A stretch of DNA of 64,000 nt from Sphingobacterium prati (GCF_013167215.1 NZ_JABJWY010000032.1:1-64000); one strand, 5' to 3'; shown: positions 9,564-19,261, numbered from the stretch's first letter. The notes: generated from the letters alone by a model not told the origin. A program made the numbers and translations.

Positions 9564-11198
9564 TTAGCGTTTAAAAACCGTTTCCCCGGCAATGACAGTG
9601 CGTAAAGTTTTTACGTTTCGCAGTTGTTCATTTGGTATTTTGAGAATGTCTTTCGCTAGGATGACAAAATCGGCGTCTTTGCCAGTTTCTATGCTTCCCC
9701 GTTTTTTCTCCTGGAAGCAAGAGTATGCTGCCCAGATCGTCATTCCACGCAATGCATCTTCTCGGCTGATGGCATCCTGCATTTGGAAACCCTGATCTGG
9801 ATAGCCTTTTTTATCGACGCGTGCTACAGCTGCGTGAAAACCATATAGCGGATTGAAATGTTCAACAGGGAAATCACTCCCTAAAGCGAGTTTGCCATAT
9901 TCTTTTAAGAGGTGCTTGTATGCATAGGCTCCTTTCATACGTTCTGCTCCCAGACGGTCTTTTGCCCAATACATATCGGATGTGGCGTGGGTAGGCTGTA
10001 CTGAGGGAATAATCTGGAATTTTTTGAATTTATCGAAATCCTCCGGCGAGATAATCTGTGCATGCTCAATGCGCCATCTGCGGTCCGTATGCGGCTGTAG
10101 GTATTTACCATAGATATCCAGGATAATCCGATTGGCTGAATCACCGATCGCATGGGTATTCGCCTGGAAATTACTTGCGGCAATCTGTTTGATCATCTCT
10201 TCATATTCCGCAGGGCTATGCAAGAGGAATCCATGGGTAGGTGCGTCATGATAATGAGCAAGGAGGCAAGCACCCCTTGAGCCTAATGCACCATCTGCCA
10301 GTAATTTGAAAGACTTTATTTCAAGACGGTCCGTTTCGTAAAAACCCGCTGCAATAGAAGAAGTGATATTTTTGGGGTTGCCAAGGATCATCGCATAATC
10401 CCTAAATTTCAATTCCCCATCCTGATAATATTTTTTTAAGAGGTCGAGTCTTTCTTTTGATAAGCCCGCATCTACAATGGAAGTAAGTCCGACAGAAAGT
10501 AGCGAATCTTGTGTTCGCCTGAGCATTCTCAAATATTCTTTTTCATCCGGGACTGGTATTGCTTTGTTGACCAGATCCATTGCATTGTCGATCAGCAGGC
10601 CATTCGGTATATTGTTGCTACCGCCGACAACACCACCATGAATACTGGGAATGCTTGTCAATTTAGCCCATTCCAGGGATTTGGAGTTTGCCACGGCGGC
10701 ATGATAGTCAACACGGATTAAATACACCGGTATGTCTGGAAAAGCGCTATCCAGCAACTTTTTCGTAGGAAAGGATTTGTCTTTCCAGCGATTTTGGTCC
10801 CAGCCGCCCCCGATAAGCCAAGTTTTATTGGGATTCTTCTGTTGATAATTTTTAACTCGTTGAATCACTTCTTCAAAAGAATCGGCTCCATTGAGATCGA
10901 CCTGATCCATCAGTTCGGCTTCGTCAAATAAATGTGCGTGTGCGTCATAAAATCCCGGATAAATGGCTTTTCCATCAGCGTCTATTTTTTCCTTGGCCTC
11001 GTACTTCTGCTGAATTTCGTCGTTCGAACCGATTGCGATAAATTTCCCATCCTTGACTGCAAATGCTTGCGCTGTACTGAATGTGGAATCTACGGTGTAG
11101 ACTTGCGCATTGTATACAATGAGATCTATTTTCTCTTGCGGAGAACAAGCGAAGAAGATGAAGCAAAAGAGGAAAGGAATAATTGGAAAATTTTTCAT
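9564..11198 (-). CDS. Amidohydrolase lipoprotein, YtcJ-like
   Basis: This 544-residue protein belongs to the metal-dependent amidohydrolase superfamily, YtcJ-like group. The metal-binding HxH motif is H87/H89 in YDAHAHLF. A later HAIGDSANR and the SDFPV motif near the C-terminal part of the barrel are also family marks. The N-terminus is a lipoprotein signal with C18 in the lipobox (IFFACS), so it is probably anchored in a membrane facing the periplasm. The natural substrate is unknown; relatives act on N-substituted amides or formamides. Confidence 0.85.
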   Translation of the reverse strand: MKNFPIIPFLFCFIFFACSPQEKIDLIVYNAQVYTVDSTFSTAQAFAVKDGKFIAIGSNDEIQQKYEAKEKIDADGKAIYPGFYDAHAHLFDEAELMDQVDLNGADSFEEVIQRVKNYQQKNPNKTWLIGGGWDQNRWKDKSFPTKKLLDSAFPDIPVYLIRVDYHAAVANSKSLEWAKLTSIPSIHGGVVGGSNNIPNGLLIDNAMDLVNKAIPVPDEKEYLRMLRRTQDSLLSVGLTSIVDAGLSKERLDLLKKYYQDGELKFRDYAMILGNPKNITSSIAAGFYETDRLEIKSFKLLADGALGSRGACLLAHYHDAPTHGFLLHSPAEYEEMIKQIAASNFQANTHAIGDSANRIILDIYGKYLQPHTDRRWRIEHAQIISPEDFDKFKKFQIIPSVQPTHATSDMYWAKDRLGAERMKGAYAYKHLLKEYGKLALGSDFPVEHFNPLYGFHAAVARVDKKGYPDQGFQMQDAISREDALRGMTIWAAYSCFQEKKRGSIETGKDADFVILAKDILKIPNEQLRNVKTLRTVIAGETVFKR

Positions 11199-11344
11199 AA
11201 TGCTAAAAATAGAAAAAAGCGCTTACATGGATGAATCTTTCTTTAAAATATTAATCACCTAAAATCTAAAGTGAGTGAATAATAAGGAAGCTTATAAGGA
11301 TGGAAGGCGAAGGCGGCTAGATGAAGCCACGGCTGTTTAATCGC

Positions 11345-11380
11345 AAAAAAGGCTATCCAAATAACTCGGACAGCCTTTTT
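11345..11380 (-). terminator. Terminator downstream of the bacilliredoxin gene
   Basis: Reading the minus strand, AAAAAGGCTGTCC and GGATAGCCTTTTTT form a 13-bp stem with one G-U pair around a short loop. It lies 22 bases after the stop codon of the bacilliredoxin-family gene. Confidence 0.85.
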
Positions 11381-11402
11381 AATTCAAAAATCAAAATACG
11401 GA

Positions 11403-11813
11403 TTAACAGTACTCGTCAAATGCAGCAGCCAAATTGTCAGCAATCATTTGTGCTGGGCGACCTTCAATCATATGTCTTTCAATCATATGTACCAACTTAC
11501 CATCTTTGAACAATGCCATCGCAGGTGAAGATGGGGGGTAAGGCAGCATGTAATTACGTGCTTTGTTAACAGCATCAGTTTCCATACCTGCAAAAACGGT
11601 AACCAATTTTGCAGGATGTTTTTCATTTTTTACAGCAGCTTTTGCCGCTGGGCGCGCATTTGCTGCTGCACAACCACAAACGGAGTTTACAACAACAAAA
11701 ACTGTCCCCTCTGAAGCGATAGCATTGTCAACTGCTTCTGGAGTTTTTAATTCTTCGAATCCTGCATCAACTAACTCTTGACGCATTGGAGCTACTAAAT
11801 ATTCTGGATACAT
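11403..11813 (-). CDS. Bacilliredoxin BrxA/BrxB family protein
   Basis: This 136-residue thioredoxin-fold protein is of the YphP/YqiW family. In Firmicutes these proteins remove bacillithiol from mixed disulfides on proteins. The active-site CGC motif is present (C46-G47-C48 in NSVCGCAAANARP), as are the conserved PYPPSSPA loop and the ERHxIEGR block. Length is normal. Whether this organism makes bacillithiol cannot be told from the window. A good promoter lies about 95 bases upstream and a terminator follows, so it looks like a single-gene transcript. Confidence 0.9.
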   Translation of the reverse strand: MYPEYLVAPMRQELVDAGFEELKTPEAVDNAIASEGTVFVVVNSVCGCAAANARPAAKAAVKNEKHPAKLVTVFAGMETDAVNKARNYMLPYPPSSPAMALFKDGKLVHMIERHMIEGRPAQMIADNLAAAFDEYC

Positions 11814-11907
11814 TATTTCTTAAGTAAAAATGTTAATATTCTAATTCACTTCTGGTATTGCAAGGCTTTCAATTTTGATCAGTGGCCTAATGCAATACTT
11901 TACATTA

Positions 11908-11938
11908 CAAATATAGGTGTAAAAGACAGGCTCGTCAA
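11908..11938 (-). promoter_or_regulatory. Promoter of the bacilliredoxin gene
   Basis: On the minus strand TATATTTG (11915-11908) matches the -7 consensus. A TTG lies 20 bases further upstream (11938-11936). The spacing fits the Bacteroidota housekeeping promoter. Confidence 0.65.
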
Positions 11939-11948
11939 GGTGCTTGTC

Positions 11949-12503
11949 TCAAATCAATGTCAGAAAATCGTTAACAGCTGCTAAGCCATTTTCCAGCCGC
12001 TGCTGTCCCACGCCCGAGATAATGTGATATTGACCATTGACAGCATTTAATTCCGTCTTCCATACTTCCATAAAGTGTTCTCGTTGCTCCGGAAAATCTC
12101 TTAAGGGATCGTCTTGCCAGGGAAGGTCGATATCCATCAGTAAATAGAGATCATAGGGATGTTGTTGTATTTTATCCCTGACTTCTTTTGGGGTATGTTT
12201 GAATAGATGGTCAGACCAAATTTTTACTGTCATAAAGGTGGTGTCACAGATCAGGATATTTTCCTTTGCTAAAGGAAGGAGTGCTTTTTCCAAAGCAACC
12301 TGCCCATAAAACATATTGACCTCATCCTGCAATGTGTATTTATTGTTGAGGCTTTGACAATAATAGCGTGAATACTCCGGTACACATACGGTTTGAAATT
12401 TTTTAGCAAGATACTGTGCCATGGTTGACTTTCCTGTAGACTCGGGTCCAACGACAGCAATTTTTATTAACTCTTTTCCCACATCTATCTTTTTGATAGG
12501 CAA
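11949..12503 (-). CDS. NadR-type ribosylnicotinamide kinase (P-loop ATPase)
   Basis: This 184-residue P-loop protein resembles the C-terminal kinase domain of NadR, which phosphorylates nicotinamide riboside to NMN. Walker A is GPESTGKST (residues 19-27), and the C-terminal half contains the usual PWQDDPLRDFPEQRE block. The regulatory and adenylyltransferase domains of enterobacterial NadR are absent. It starts two bases after the pnuC stop, which couples uptake and phosphorylation. The reading frame opens with TTG at 12503. A GTG seven codons later is an alternative start, and no ATG precedes the P-loop. Confidence 0.85.
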   Translation of the reverse strand: MPIKKIDVGKELIKIAVVGPESTGKSTMAQYLAKKFQTVCVPEYSRYYCQSLNNKYTLQDEVNMFYGQVALEKALLPLAKENILICDTTFMTVKIWSDHLFKHTPKEVRDKIQQHPYDLYLLMDIDLPWQDDPLRDFPEQREHFMEVWKTELNAVNGQYHIISGVGQQRLENGLAAVNDFLTLI

Positions 12504-12505
12504 TA

Positions 12506-13108
12506 TTACGCAAAATTTTTATAGGTTTTTTGCCAATCCCGATAACCTTTCCAAGCGATAATGGCGAATACGAAATACAATACTGCTGTTAACATAAGTT
12601 GCTTGTGTACATAAAGCGGGATGTAGCAGATGTCAACAAAAATCCAAAGAAGCCAGTTCTGGAGGATTTTTCTCGTCATTAAAAATTGGGCGATAAAACT
12701 TACAGCAGTGCAAAATGCGTCAATATAAGGCACATCAGAGTTTGTCTTACTGTCCAGAAGATAGCCAATTGCGGCCGTCAAGCAGATGATAGCAAGGATG
12801 CTTAACACCAACTGAACGTTATTGGCTTTAACAATAGGTTTTTTATTCTCCTCCTTTCGCTTAAACCAATAATACCAACCATAAACTGCCGTGGATAGAA
12901 AATAAAACTGCAATAAGGTGTCGCCGTAGAGCCTAGCATCATAAAAAAGAATGGCATAGGAGATCACGCTGATGATGCTAATGGGCCAGTTCCATATATT
13001 TTGCTTTGCGGCCAAATAGACACAAAGGAAGCCAGTTAGCGTACCTAACCATTCGAGCCAAGTGGTCTGGGCAAATTGACTGACAATCTGCTGAAAAAAA
13101 TCCTGCAT
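12506..13108 (-). CDS. pnuC: Nicotinamide riboside transporter PnuC
   Basis: This 200-residue inner-membrane protein has several hydrophobic helices and belongs to the PnuC family, which imports nicotinamide riboside by facilitated diffusion. Family marks include TGFLCVYLAAKQNIWNWPIS near residues 21-40 and the WYYWFKRKEE loop. The distal gene of the pair is the NadR-type kinase, whose phosphorylation would trap the imported riboside. No riboswitch-like leader was recognised upstream. Confidence 0.93.
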   Translation of the reverse strand: MQDFFQQIVSQFAQTTWLEWLGTLTGFLCVYLAAKQNIWNWPISIISVISYAILFYDARLYGDTLLQFYFLSTAVYGWYYWFKRKEENKKPIVKANNVQLVLSILAIICLTAAIGYLLDSKTNSDVPYIDAFCTAVSFIAQFLMTRKILQNWLLWIFVDICYIPLYVHKQLMLTAVLYFVFAIIAWKGYRDWQKTYKNFA

Positions 13109-13159
13109 TTGGTGTGTTAAAAATTACACCTAAATATACGAAGTCTGCCCAACAGTCAG

Positions 13160-13633
13160 CTACTGCACCTGCTTATTAGCACAATTGGTGCTTGCAAAAG
13201 ACTCTGGTTTGGCCTTAAAGACGAATCCCATACCCATAATATACCCCATGGCTTCCTTGAGAGCTACATTTGACTGAAAATTTGGATTGGTGTTGATGTC
13301 GGCGTGGACTTCGAGGTCTACTTTGTGTTTTTCGAGGAGGGGGCAGAGTTGGTAGGCGATGTCGATGGATTTTTGGACTTCGAGTAGCATCCGTTCCTTG
13401 ATACTCATTCGATGATGCCTTTTGTCTCGTTGGATAAACATAAACCCACCTTTATGTTCTCTGAGAAAGACGATGACGGTGGCGAAGTCGATGATTCCTC
13501 TTTTGACTTGGGAATCGGTGCCGATATAAACCTTGAGCTTGTTCCCTAAGGCGTCTTCTCGTTTAATGACTTCCTCAACAGCATCGAAAATCGTAGAGCG
13601 AATGGATTCGCCATTGTATTTTTGCCATCTCAT
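13160..13633 (-). CDS. YkuK-family RNase H-like protein (DUF458)
   Basis: This 157-residue protein matches the YkuK/DUF458 family, predicted to have an RNase H-like fold. Visible family features are the YIGTDSQ motif near residue 41, with the first acidic residue of the presumed site, and EVHADINTNP near residue 107 with further acidic positions. The biochemical role of the family is not established to my knowledge. The C-terminal 15 residues, rich in N, C and Q, are probably not conserved. Confidence 0.8.
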   Translation of the reverse strand: MRWQKYNGESIRSTIFDAVEEVIKREDALGNKLKVYIGTDSQVKRGIIDFATVIVFLREHKGGFMFIQRDKRHHRMSIKERMLLEVQKSIDIAYQLCPLLEKHKVDLEVHADINTNPNFQSNVALKEAMGYIMGMGFVFKAKPESFASTNCANKQVQ

Positions 13634-13736
13634 AGTGGTATAAATTAGATATAAAAAAATTAAACTTCATCATTGATATAAATTTACTGAATTTCAATGA
13701 GCTAAGTGTTAATTTAATTTTAAATAATTATCCACA

Positions 13737-14384
13737 TTAATGAAGTTTTTCACCATAGGCCAGGTCTCCTGCATCGCCAAGACCGGGAACGATATAAGCT
13801 TTAGTCGTCAATTCGTTGTCGACATCTCCGACCCAGATATTTGCGGTAGGGACAAAAGCTTTAACATGGTTTAATCCTTCTTCTGACGCAATGGCAGCAA
13901 CAATATGCAACTCCTTGATCTCATATTCTGCTAAAAGGTCTTTACAGCATAAGACCAGACTCCTTCCTGTCGCTAGCATAGGATCGACGATGATCACTGT
14001 TCTATTATCTAAATTCGGTGTGTTCACATACTCTTTATGAACTTCAAACTCACCGCTCTTTTTCGTGTGTCGATACGCCGCGATAAACGTATTGTCGGCT
14101 TGGTCGAAGATATTCAATAAACCTTGATGGAATGGAAGTCCAGCCCTTAGTATGGTAGCCAATACAGGCTGTTCCATTAACAGATGAGTCTTGGCCACCC
14201 CCAATGGTGTTTCAACTTCCACCGGTTTAAAAGCCATGGTTTTACTGATCTCATAAGCAAATACTTCTCCGAGTCGCTCTAAGTTTCGACGGAATCGCAT
14301 GCGGTCCCGTTGGATAGTGACGTCTCGCAATTCTGCAATAAAATGATTTGCAATGCTGTTTTGAGTAGATAGAATAGTGACCAT
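13737..14384 (-). CDS. upp: Uracil phosphoribosyltransferase
   Basis: This enzyme salvages uracil by converting it with PRPP to UMP. The 215-residue sequence has the type I phosphoribosyltransferase PRPP loop VDPMLATGRS (near residues 132-141) and the uracil-binding C-terminal GLGDAGDLAYG. Length is slightly longer than in enterobacteria and usual for the phylum. The spacer to the divergent uvrB holds a promoter for uvrB. On the upp side only a weak TATCTTTA box is visible. Confidence 0.95.
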   Translation of the reverse strand: MVTILSTQNSIANHFIAELRDVTIQRDRMRFRRNLERLGEVFAYEISKTMAFKPVEVETPLGVAKTHLLMEQPVLATILRAGLPFHQGLLNIFDQADNTFIAAYRHTKKSGEFEVHKEYVNTPNLDNRTVIIVDPMLATGRSLVLCCKDLLAEYEIKELHIVAAIASEEGLNHVKAFVPTANIWVGDVDNELTTKAYIVPGLGDAGDLAYGEKLH

Positions 14385-14462
14385 GACGTGAGTGCTAGTT
14401 CAGTTTAAGCTAAAGATAGTAAATAATCAACTGAAAGTAATAACATCTGCCGCATAATATAG

Positions 14463-14497
14463 TTTGCTCTAAAATGGTAAAAAAATTAGTAAATTTG
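14463..14497 (+). promoter_or_regulatory. Promoter upstream of uvrB
   Basis: TTTG (14463-14466), a 23-base spacer and TAAATTTG (14490-14497) form a Bacteroidota-type promoter. The uvrB ATG is 170 bases downstream, giving an unusually long leader. That leader contains a small TTGC/GCAA hairpin but no recognised riboswitch. Confidence 0.6.
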
Positions 14498-14667
14498 TGT
14501 GTAGATCATCTAAAATATGGCCCTAGACCACATGTTGCAAAATCGCAATATGAATAGATTACATCATGGTGCTAGCGTGACGAATTTTTAAGCAGAAATT
14601 TAGGGATATACCTGCTGAGATGTTTACCGAAAGACCGAAATAGTTTTCTTTAAGAAATAGGATTTGT

Positions 14668-16701
14668 ATGAAATTTGAATTGACATCAGAATACAGGCCG
14701 ACGGGTGATCAGCCAGAGGCAATCAAAGAATTGGTAGCAGGTGTTGAACAAGGTGAGCAATATCAGACGCTCCTGGGGGTTACGGGATCTGGTAAAACAT
14801 TTACTATAGCCAATGTAATTCAAGAAACGCAGAAACCGACCCTAATATTAAGTCATAATAAAACATTAGCGGCTCAGCTATATGGCGAATTTAAACAGTT
14901 CTTCCCAAATAATTCGGTCAATTATTTTGTTTCTTACTATGATTATTATCAGCCAGAAGCATTTATAGCTTCTACAAATACCTATATCGAAAAAGACTTG
15001 GCGATCAATGAGGAAATAGAAAAGCTGCGATTAGCAACGACTTCATCATTGATGTCAGGACGGCGGGATATAGTTGTGGTCTCTTCGGTGTCCTGTATCT
15101 ATGGTATGGGGAATCCAGAAGATTTTTCCCGCTCAATTTTTCGTTTTGGTGTTGGGATGACAATAGCCCGGAATGCTTTTTTACATAAATTGGTTGAGAT
15201 ACTCTATTCCAGAACAACAACCGAATTTAAGCGTGGTACATTTCGCGTGAAGGGTGATACCGTCGATGTATATCCGGCTTACCTGGATTTTGCAATCCGT
15301 ATTTCGTTTTTTGGCGATGAAATTGATGAATTGAGTGAGATCGATCCAATATCCGGCAAGACCTTAAATAAAATGGAAGATTTAGCGCTTTTCCCTGCGA
15401 ACCTTTTCGTTACGCCGAAGGAAAAATTCAAAGAATCGGTTTGGGCTATCCAGGATGAATTAATGCAGCGTAAGACGCAACTGGAAGAAGAGGGACTGAT
15501 GTTAGAAGCCAAACGTTTGGAAGAAAGGGTGAATTACGATCTGGAAATGATGCGCGAACTGGGCTATTGTTCAGGCATAGAAAATTATTCTCGATTCTTT
15601 GATGGTAGAAAGCCAGGGATGCGTCCATTCTGTCTGCTGGATTATTTTCCCGAGGACTACCTGCTTGTTATCGATGAAAGCCATGTTACTTTGCCTCAGT
15701 TAAGGGCTATGTATGGTGGTGACCGTTCACGCAAAGTATCTTTGGTAGAGCATGGTTTTAGATTGCCAGCAGCGTTGGATAATAGGCCACTCAATTTCCC
15801 GGAATTTGAATCGTTGACCAATCAAACTATTTATGTCTCTGCTACCCCTGGAGATTATGAACTTCAACAGACAGAAGGTGTTGTTGTTGAGCAGGTCATC
15901 CGTCCAACTGGATTATTGGATCCTGTTATTGAGGTCCGTCCAGCTATCAATCAGGTAGATGATTTCTTAGAGGAGGTCGACAAGACAATCAAAGAGGGGG
16001 GCCGTATCTTAGCGACGACGCTGACCAAACGGATGGCTGAGGAGTTATCCAAATATATGACCAAGCTAAACTTGAAAGTGCGTTATATACACTCCGAAAT
16101 TAAAACCCTGGAACGAGTGGAGATTTTACGGGGATTGCGTTTGGGTGAGTTTGATATTTTGGTAGGTGTGAATTTGCTTCGGGAAGGATTGGATTTACCT
16201 GAAGTGACACTTGTGGCTATTCTTGACGCTGATAAGGAAGGTTTTCTACGCTCGGAACGCTCGCTAATCCAAACGATCGGACGTGCTGCACGGAATGATA
16301 AAGGACGGGTTATTATGTACGCGGATAGGATGACGGATAGTATGCGTGTAACAATAGACGAAACAAATCGTCGACGGGATAAGCAAATGAACTATAATGT
16401 TGAACATGGCATCACCCCTCGAACGGTAGGTAAGACGAGGGAAGAAATCCTGGAGCAAACCTCTGTTGCCGATTTCTCGGGAATTGAGCCAAAGATTTAT
16501 GTTGAGCCAGATCCTACACAAGTTATTGCTGCTGATCCTGTCATGCAGTACCTGAGTGAAAAAGATCTGAAGAAGGCCGTCGATAATGTTCGCAAGAAAA
16601 TGGACAAAGCAGCGAAAGAAATGGATTTCTTGGAAGCAGCAAAATACCGCGACGAAATGTTCTCTTTGGAGAAGCTCTATGATGAACGCTTCCCGTCGTA
16701 A
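14668..16701 (+). CDS. uvrB: Excinuclease ABC subunit B
   Basis: This is the DNA damage verification helicase of nucleotide excision repair, acting with UvrA and UvrC. The 677-residue protein has Walker A GVTGSGKT (residues 37-44) and the beta-hairpin region YYDYYQPEAF that clamps DNA. The helicase motifs DESH and RAARN are clear. A C-terminal UVR domain (about 636-672) contacts UvrC. Length is normal. AGGAT lies eight bases before the ATG. Confidence 0.98.
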   Translation: MKFELTSEYRPTGDQPEAIKELVAGVEQGEQYQTLLGVTGSGKTFTIANVIQETQKPTLILSHNKTLAAQLYGEFKQFFPNNSVNYFVSYYDYYQPEAFIASTNTYIEKDLAINEEIEKLRLATTSSLMSGRRDIVVVSSVSCIYGMGNPEDFSRSIFRFGVGMTIARNAFLHKLVEILYSRTTTEFKRGTFRVKGDTVDVYPAYLDFAIRISFFGDEIDELSEIDPISGKTLNKMEDLALFPANLFVTPKEKFKESVWAIQDELMQRKTQLEEEGLMLEAKRLEERVNYDLEMMRELGYCSGIENYSRFFDGRKPGMRPFCLLDYFPEDYLLVIDESHVTLPQLRAMYGGDRSRKVSLVEHGFRLPAALDNRPLNFPEFESLTNQTIYVSATPGDYELQQTEGVVVEQVIRPTGLLDPVIEVRPAINQVDDFLEEVDKTIKEGGRILATTLTKRMAEELSKYMTKLNLKVRYIHSEIKTLERVEILRGLRLGEFDILVGVNLLREGLDLPEVTLVAILDADKEGFLRSERSLIQTIGRAARNDKGRVIMYADRMTDSMRVTIDETNRRRDKQMNYNVEHGITPRTVGKTREEILEQTSVADFSGIEPKIYVEPDPTQVIAADPVMQYLSEKDLKKAVDNVRKKMDKAAKEMDFLEAAKYRDEMFSLEKLYDERFPS

Positions 16702-16720
16702 AATTAGCAACTGAATTATT

Positions 16721-16758
16721 TAGGGCTATCCAGCCTTCTTGGGCAGCCCTACTTTTAT
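16721..16758 (+). terminator. Terminator after uvrB
   Basis: TAGGGCT (16721-16727) pairs with AGCCCTA (16745-16751), and the 17-base interior can pair further (CCA/TGG). A T-rich tract follows. It lies 20 bases past the uvrB stop. Confidence 0.65.
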
Positions 16759-16982
16759 TTAATCTTGCAGGTCTTCTATAGTATCGTCTCATAGATTTGA
16801 TTCTCACGGAGAACGAATTTACATTCTGGCCTCCTCTTTTGCTTTCAAATCTTCGTTCGATATGCATCATAAAAACAGGCTACATTTATTTACTTAAAAT
16901 TGTTCAAATATTAACATATTTTGCAAAAATCAAATTCTTCTCAGTAAATTAGAGCTTTAATCTAAACTAAAGCATACTTACA

Positions 16983-18014
16983 ATGAAAAAGCCTATTCTC
17001 GTTGTCAAATTTGGATCGGCTTCTATTACCACGAAAGAGGGAGAAGTTGATGAACGTATTGTTTTGGAGATTGCCCGACAGATTGCTTCTTTACAGAAGA
17101 AATACAATATTGTCCTGGTATCTTCGGGTGCTGTTGCTGCCGGCAAGCGTTTTCTCCCCAGTTACACAGGCACGCTGTCGGAGCGGAAAGCTGCAGCTGC
17201 TATTGGGAATCCAATATTGATTAATACGTATTCAACTTATTTCAGACCTTTCAAGATTTCATTGGCGCAAAGTTTATGTGAAAGGCATCATTTTTCCAAT
17301 CGAGACCAGTTTCTCCAGTTAAAGAACACTTATGAGGAACTATGGCGCAACAACGTTATCCCGGTAGCAAATGAAAATGATGTAGTGAGTAATAAAGAGT
17401 TGAAGTTTTCGGATAACGATGAACTGGCAACGCTGATTGCGGTTGGATTTGGGGCTGAAAAATTATTGTTTAGTACCTCTGTTCCGGGCGTGTTGGATGC
17501 AAATAATAAAATTATAGAAAAGATCGAAACCATTGATCGGGGTATCTTGGGATTAGCAAGAAAGGATAAGTCAGCTGTAGGATTAGGCGGGATGACTTCA
17601 AAATTGAATTTTGCCCGTCTTGCCAATCAGATGGGCATCGAGGTTGTTATTTTTAGCATGCAGACTGAAGATGCGATCACAAAAGCCATCAAACATGAGA
17701 CGGGCACGCTGTGCTTGCCTGAGAGCAAAAAGATCTCCTCGCGAAAAAAATGGTTGGCGAGTGGGAGCCTAATTAAAGGCGAGTTGATGGTCGATCGTGG
17801 TGCCGAGGAGGCTTTATTAAAACATAAAAGCTTATTGGCTGTTGGCGTCACCCGCATTGTCGAACATTTTGAGAAAGGAGAGGTGTTGAACATAGTGAAT
17901 CTCGAAGGTCTGACGGTGGCCGTGGCCCGTGCAAAAATGGATTCGTCCTTATTATCCCAATCCAGTAAAAAGAATTTAGAAATTGCGCATGCAAATGATA
18001 TCGTATTGTTATGA
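16983..18014 (+). CDS. proB: Glutamate 5-kinase
   Basis: This enzyme performs the first step of proline synthesis, phosphorylation of glutamate. The 343-residue protein has the amino-acid kinase fold, with VKFGSASITT at the N-terminus, SSGAVAAGK near residue 41 and the NENDVVSNKEL block. A C-terminal PUA-like domain (about 255-330, with KGELMVDRGAEEALL) is retained. It is slightly shorter than the E. coli enzyme. Its stop overlaps the proA start in an ATGA arrangement, so translation is coupled. The nearest ATG after a 280-base spacer was taken as start. Confidence 0.95.
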   Translation: MKKPILVVKFGSASITTKEGEVDERIVLEIARQIASLQKKYNIVLVSSGAVAAGKRFLPSYTGTLSERKAAAAIGNPILINTYSTYFRPFKISLAQSLCERHHFSNRDQFLQLKNTYEELWRNNVIPVANENDVVSNKELKFSDNDELATLIAVGFGAEKLLFSTSVPGVLDANNKIIEKIETIDRGILGLARKDKSAVGLGGMTSKLNFARLANQMGIEVVIFSMQTEDAITKAIKHETGTLCLPESKKISSRKKWLASGSLIKGELMVDRGAEEALLKHKSLLAVGVTRIVEHFEKGEVLNIVNLEGLTVAVARAKMDSSLLSQSSKKNLEIAHANDIVLL

Positions 18015-19261
18015 GTGAATCAATAATCAAACAACTGAAGTCGGCAGCGAAGGCGAAGCAGTTCTTGCAACAATTTGCGCCTGAGGCCAAAAAGACAACT
18101 TTAAATGCCATCGCAGCGGCACTTATTGAAAAAGAAGCACTTATCCTGCATGCCAATAAAATGGATTTGGATCGTATGGATGATGGAGATCCAAAGAAAG
18201 ACCGTCTTCTGCTGAATAGTGATCGCTTACAGGCACTATCAGCTAGCGTAAAACAGATTGCTGATCTAGCAGATCCGACCGATCAGCTGTTGTTCAAGAA
18301 AATTTTACCCAACGGATTAGAAATAGAGAAAATAACGGTCCCGCTCGGTGTTGTCGGGGTGATCTATGAGTCCCGTCCAAATGTAACGATAGATGTCGCA
18401 GCTCTTTGCCTCCAATCGGGCAATGTTTGTTTGTTGAGAGGTGGCTCCGATGCATTATATACAAATGAGGCTTTGTTGAACGTCATTCATGGCGTCTTGG
18501 AACGACAGGGCATCACAAAAGATATCGTCCAATTGTTGCCCGTCGACCGTAAGCACGTATCGGAATTGCTGGAGGCAACCAAATATGTTGACATTATTAT
18601 TCCGCGCGGTTCACAGTCTTTGATAGATTTTGTCCGGGCAAATGCCAAAGTTCCTGTTATTGAAACCGGAGCCGGTGTATGCCACACCTATGTGGATAAC
18701 ACTGCCGATCTCGAAATGGCAGCAAAGATTGTGGCCAATGCCAAGATCTCAAGACCATCGGTGTGTAATTCTTTGGACACAGTTTTAGTAGATCAGAATG
18801 TGGCACCGGAGTTTTTAATTAAGTTGGCGCCTTATCTTGAAAATGCTGCAGTGGAGGTATTTGCGGATTCCTTTGCATTTAAGCTATTGGAGCAGCAAAG
18901 ATTTTCAAATTTAGTGGCGGCGGAAGAGGCGGATTTTGGAAGAGAATTTCTAGATTTGAAGTGTTCGATAAAAACGGTCAATGGACTGGACGAAGCATTG
19001 GAACATATCGAAAAGTATTCTTCAAAACATTCGGAGTGTATTGTGTCTTCAAACGAGTTGGCTATCGAGCGGTTTTTGAATGAAGTGGACGCCGCAGCGG
19101 TATATGCAAATGCTTCCACACGTTTTACGGATGGTGGGGAATTTGGATTGGGAGCAGAAATAGGTATCTCCACGCAGAAACTGCATGCACGTGGGCCCTT
19201 TGCATTGGAAAAATTGGTAACAGAAAAATGGATTGTCCGCGGTAATGGACAGATCCGATAA
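18011..19261 (+). CDS. proA: Gamma-glutamyl-phosphate reductase
   Basis: This enzyme reduces gamma-glutamyl phosphate to the semialdehyde, using NADPH, in proline synthesis. The 416-residue protein belongs to the aldehyde dehydrogenase superfamily. The catalytic cysteine is C252 in SRPSVCNSLDT. VPLGVVGVIYESRPNVT and the C-terminal GGEFGLGAEIGISTQKLHARGP block are diagnostic. It overlaps proB by four bases and is followed after 11 bases by a small unknown gene, probably in the same operon. Confidence 0.97.
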   Translation: MSESIIKQLKSAAKAKQFLQQFAPEAKKTTLNAIAAALIEKEALILHANKMDLDRMDDGDPKKDRLLLNSDRLQALSASVKQIADLADPTDQLLFKKILPNGLEIEKITVPLGVVGVIYESRPNVTIDVAALCLQSGNVCLLRGGSDALYTNEALLNVIHGVLERQGITKDIVQLLPVDRKHVSELLEATKYVDIIIPRGSQSLIDFVRANAKVPVIETGAGVCHTYVDNTADLEMAAKIVANAKISRPSVCNSLDTVLVDQNVAPEFLIKLAPYLENAAVEVFADSFAFKLLEQQRFSNLVAAEEADFGREFLDLKCSIKTVNGLDEALEHIEKYSSKHSECIVSSNELAIERFLNEVDAAAVYANASTRFTDGGEFGLGAEIGISTQKLHARGPFALEKLVTEKWIVRGNGQIR

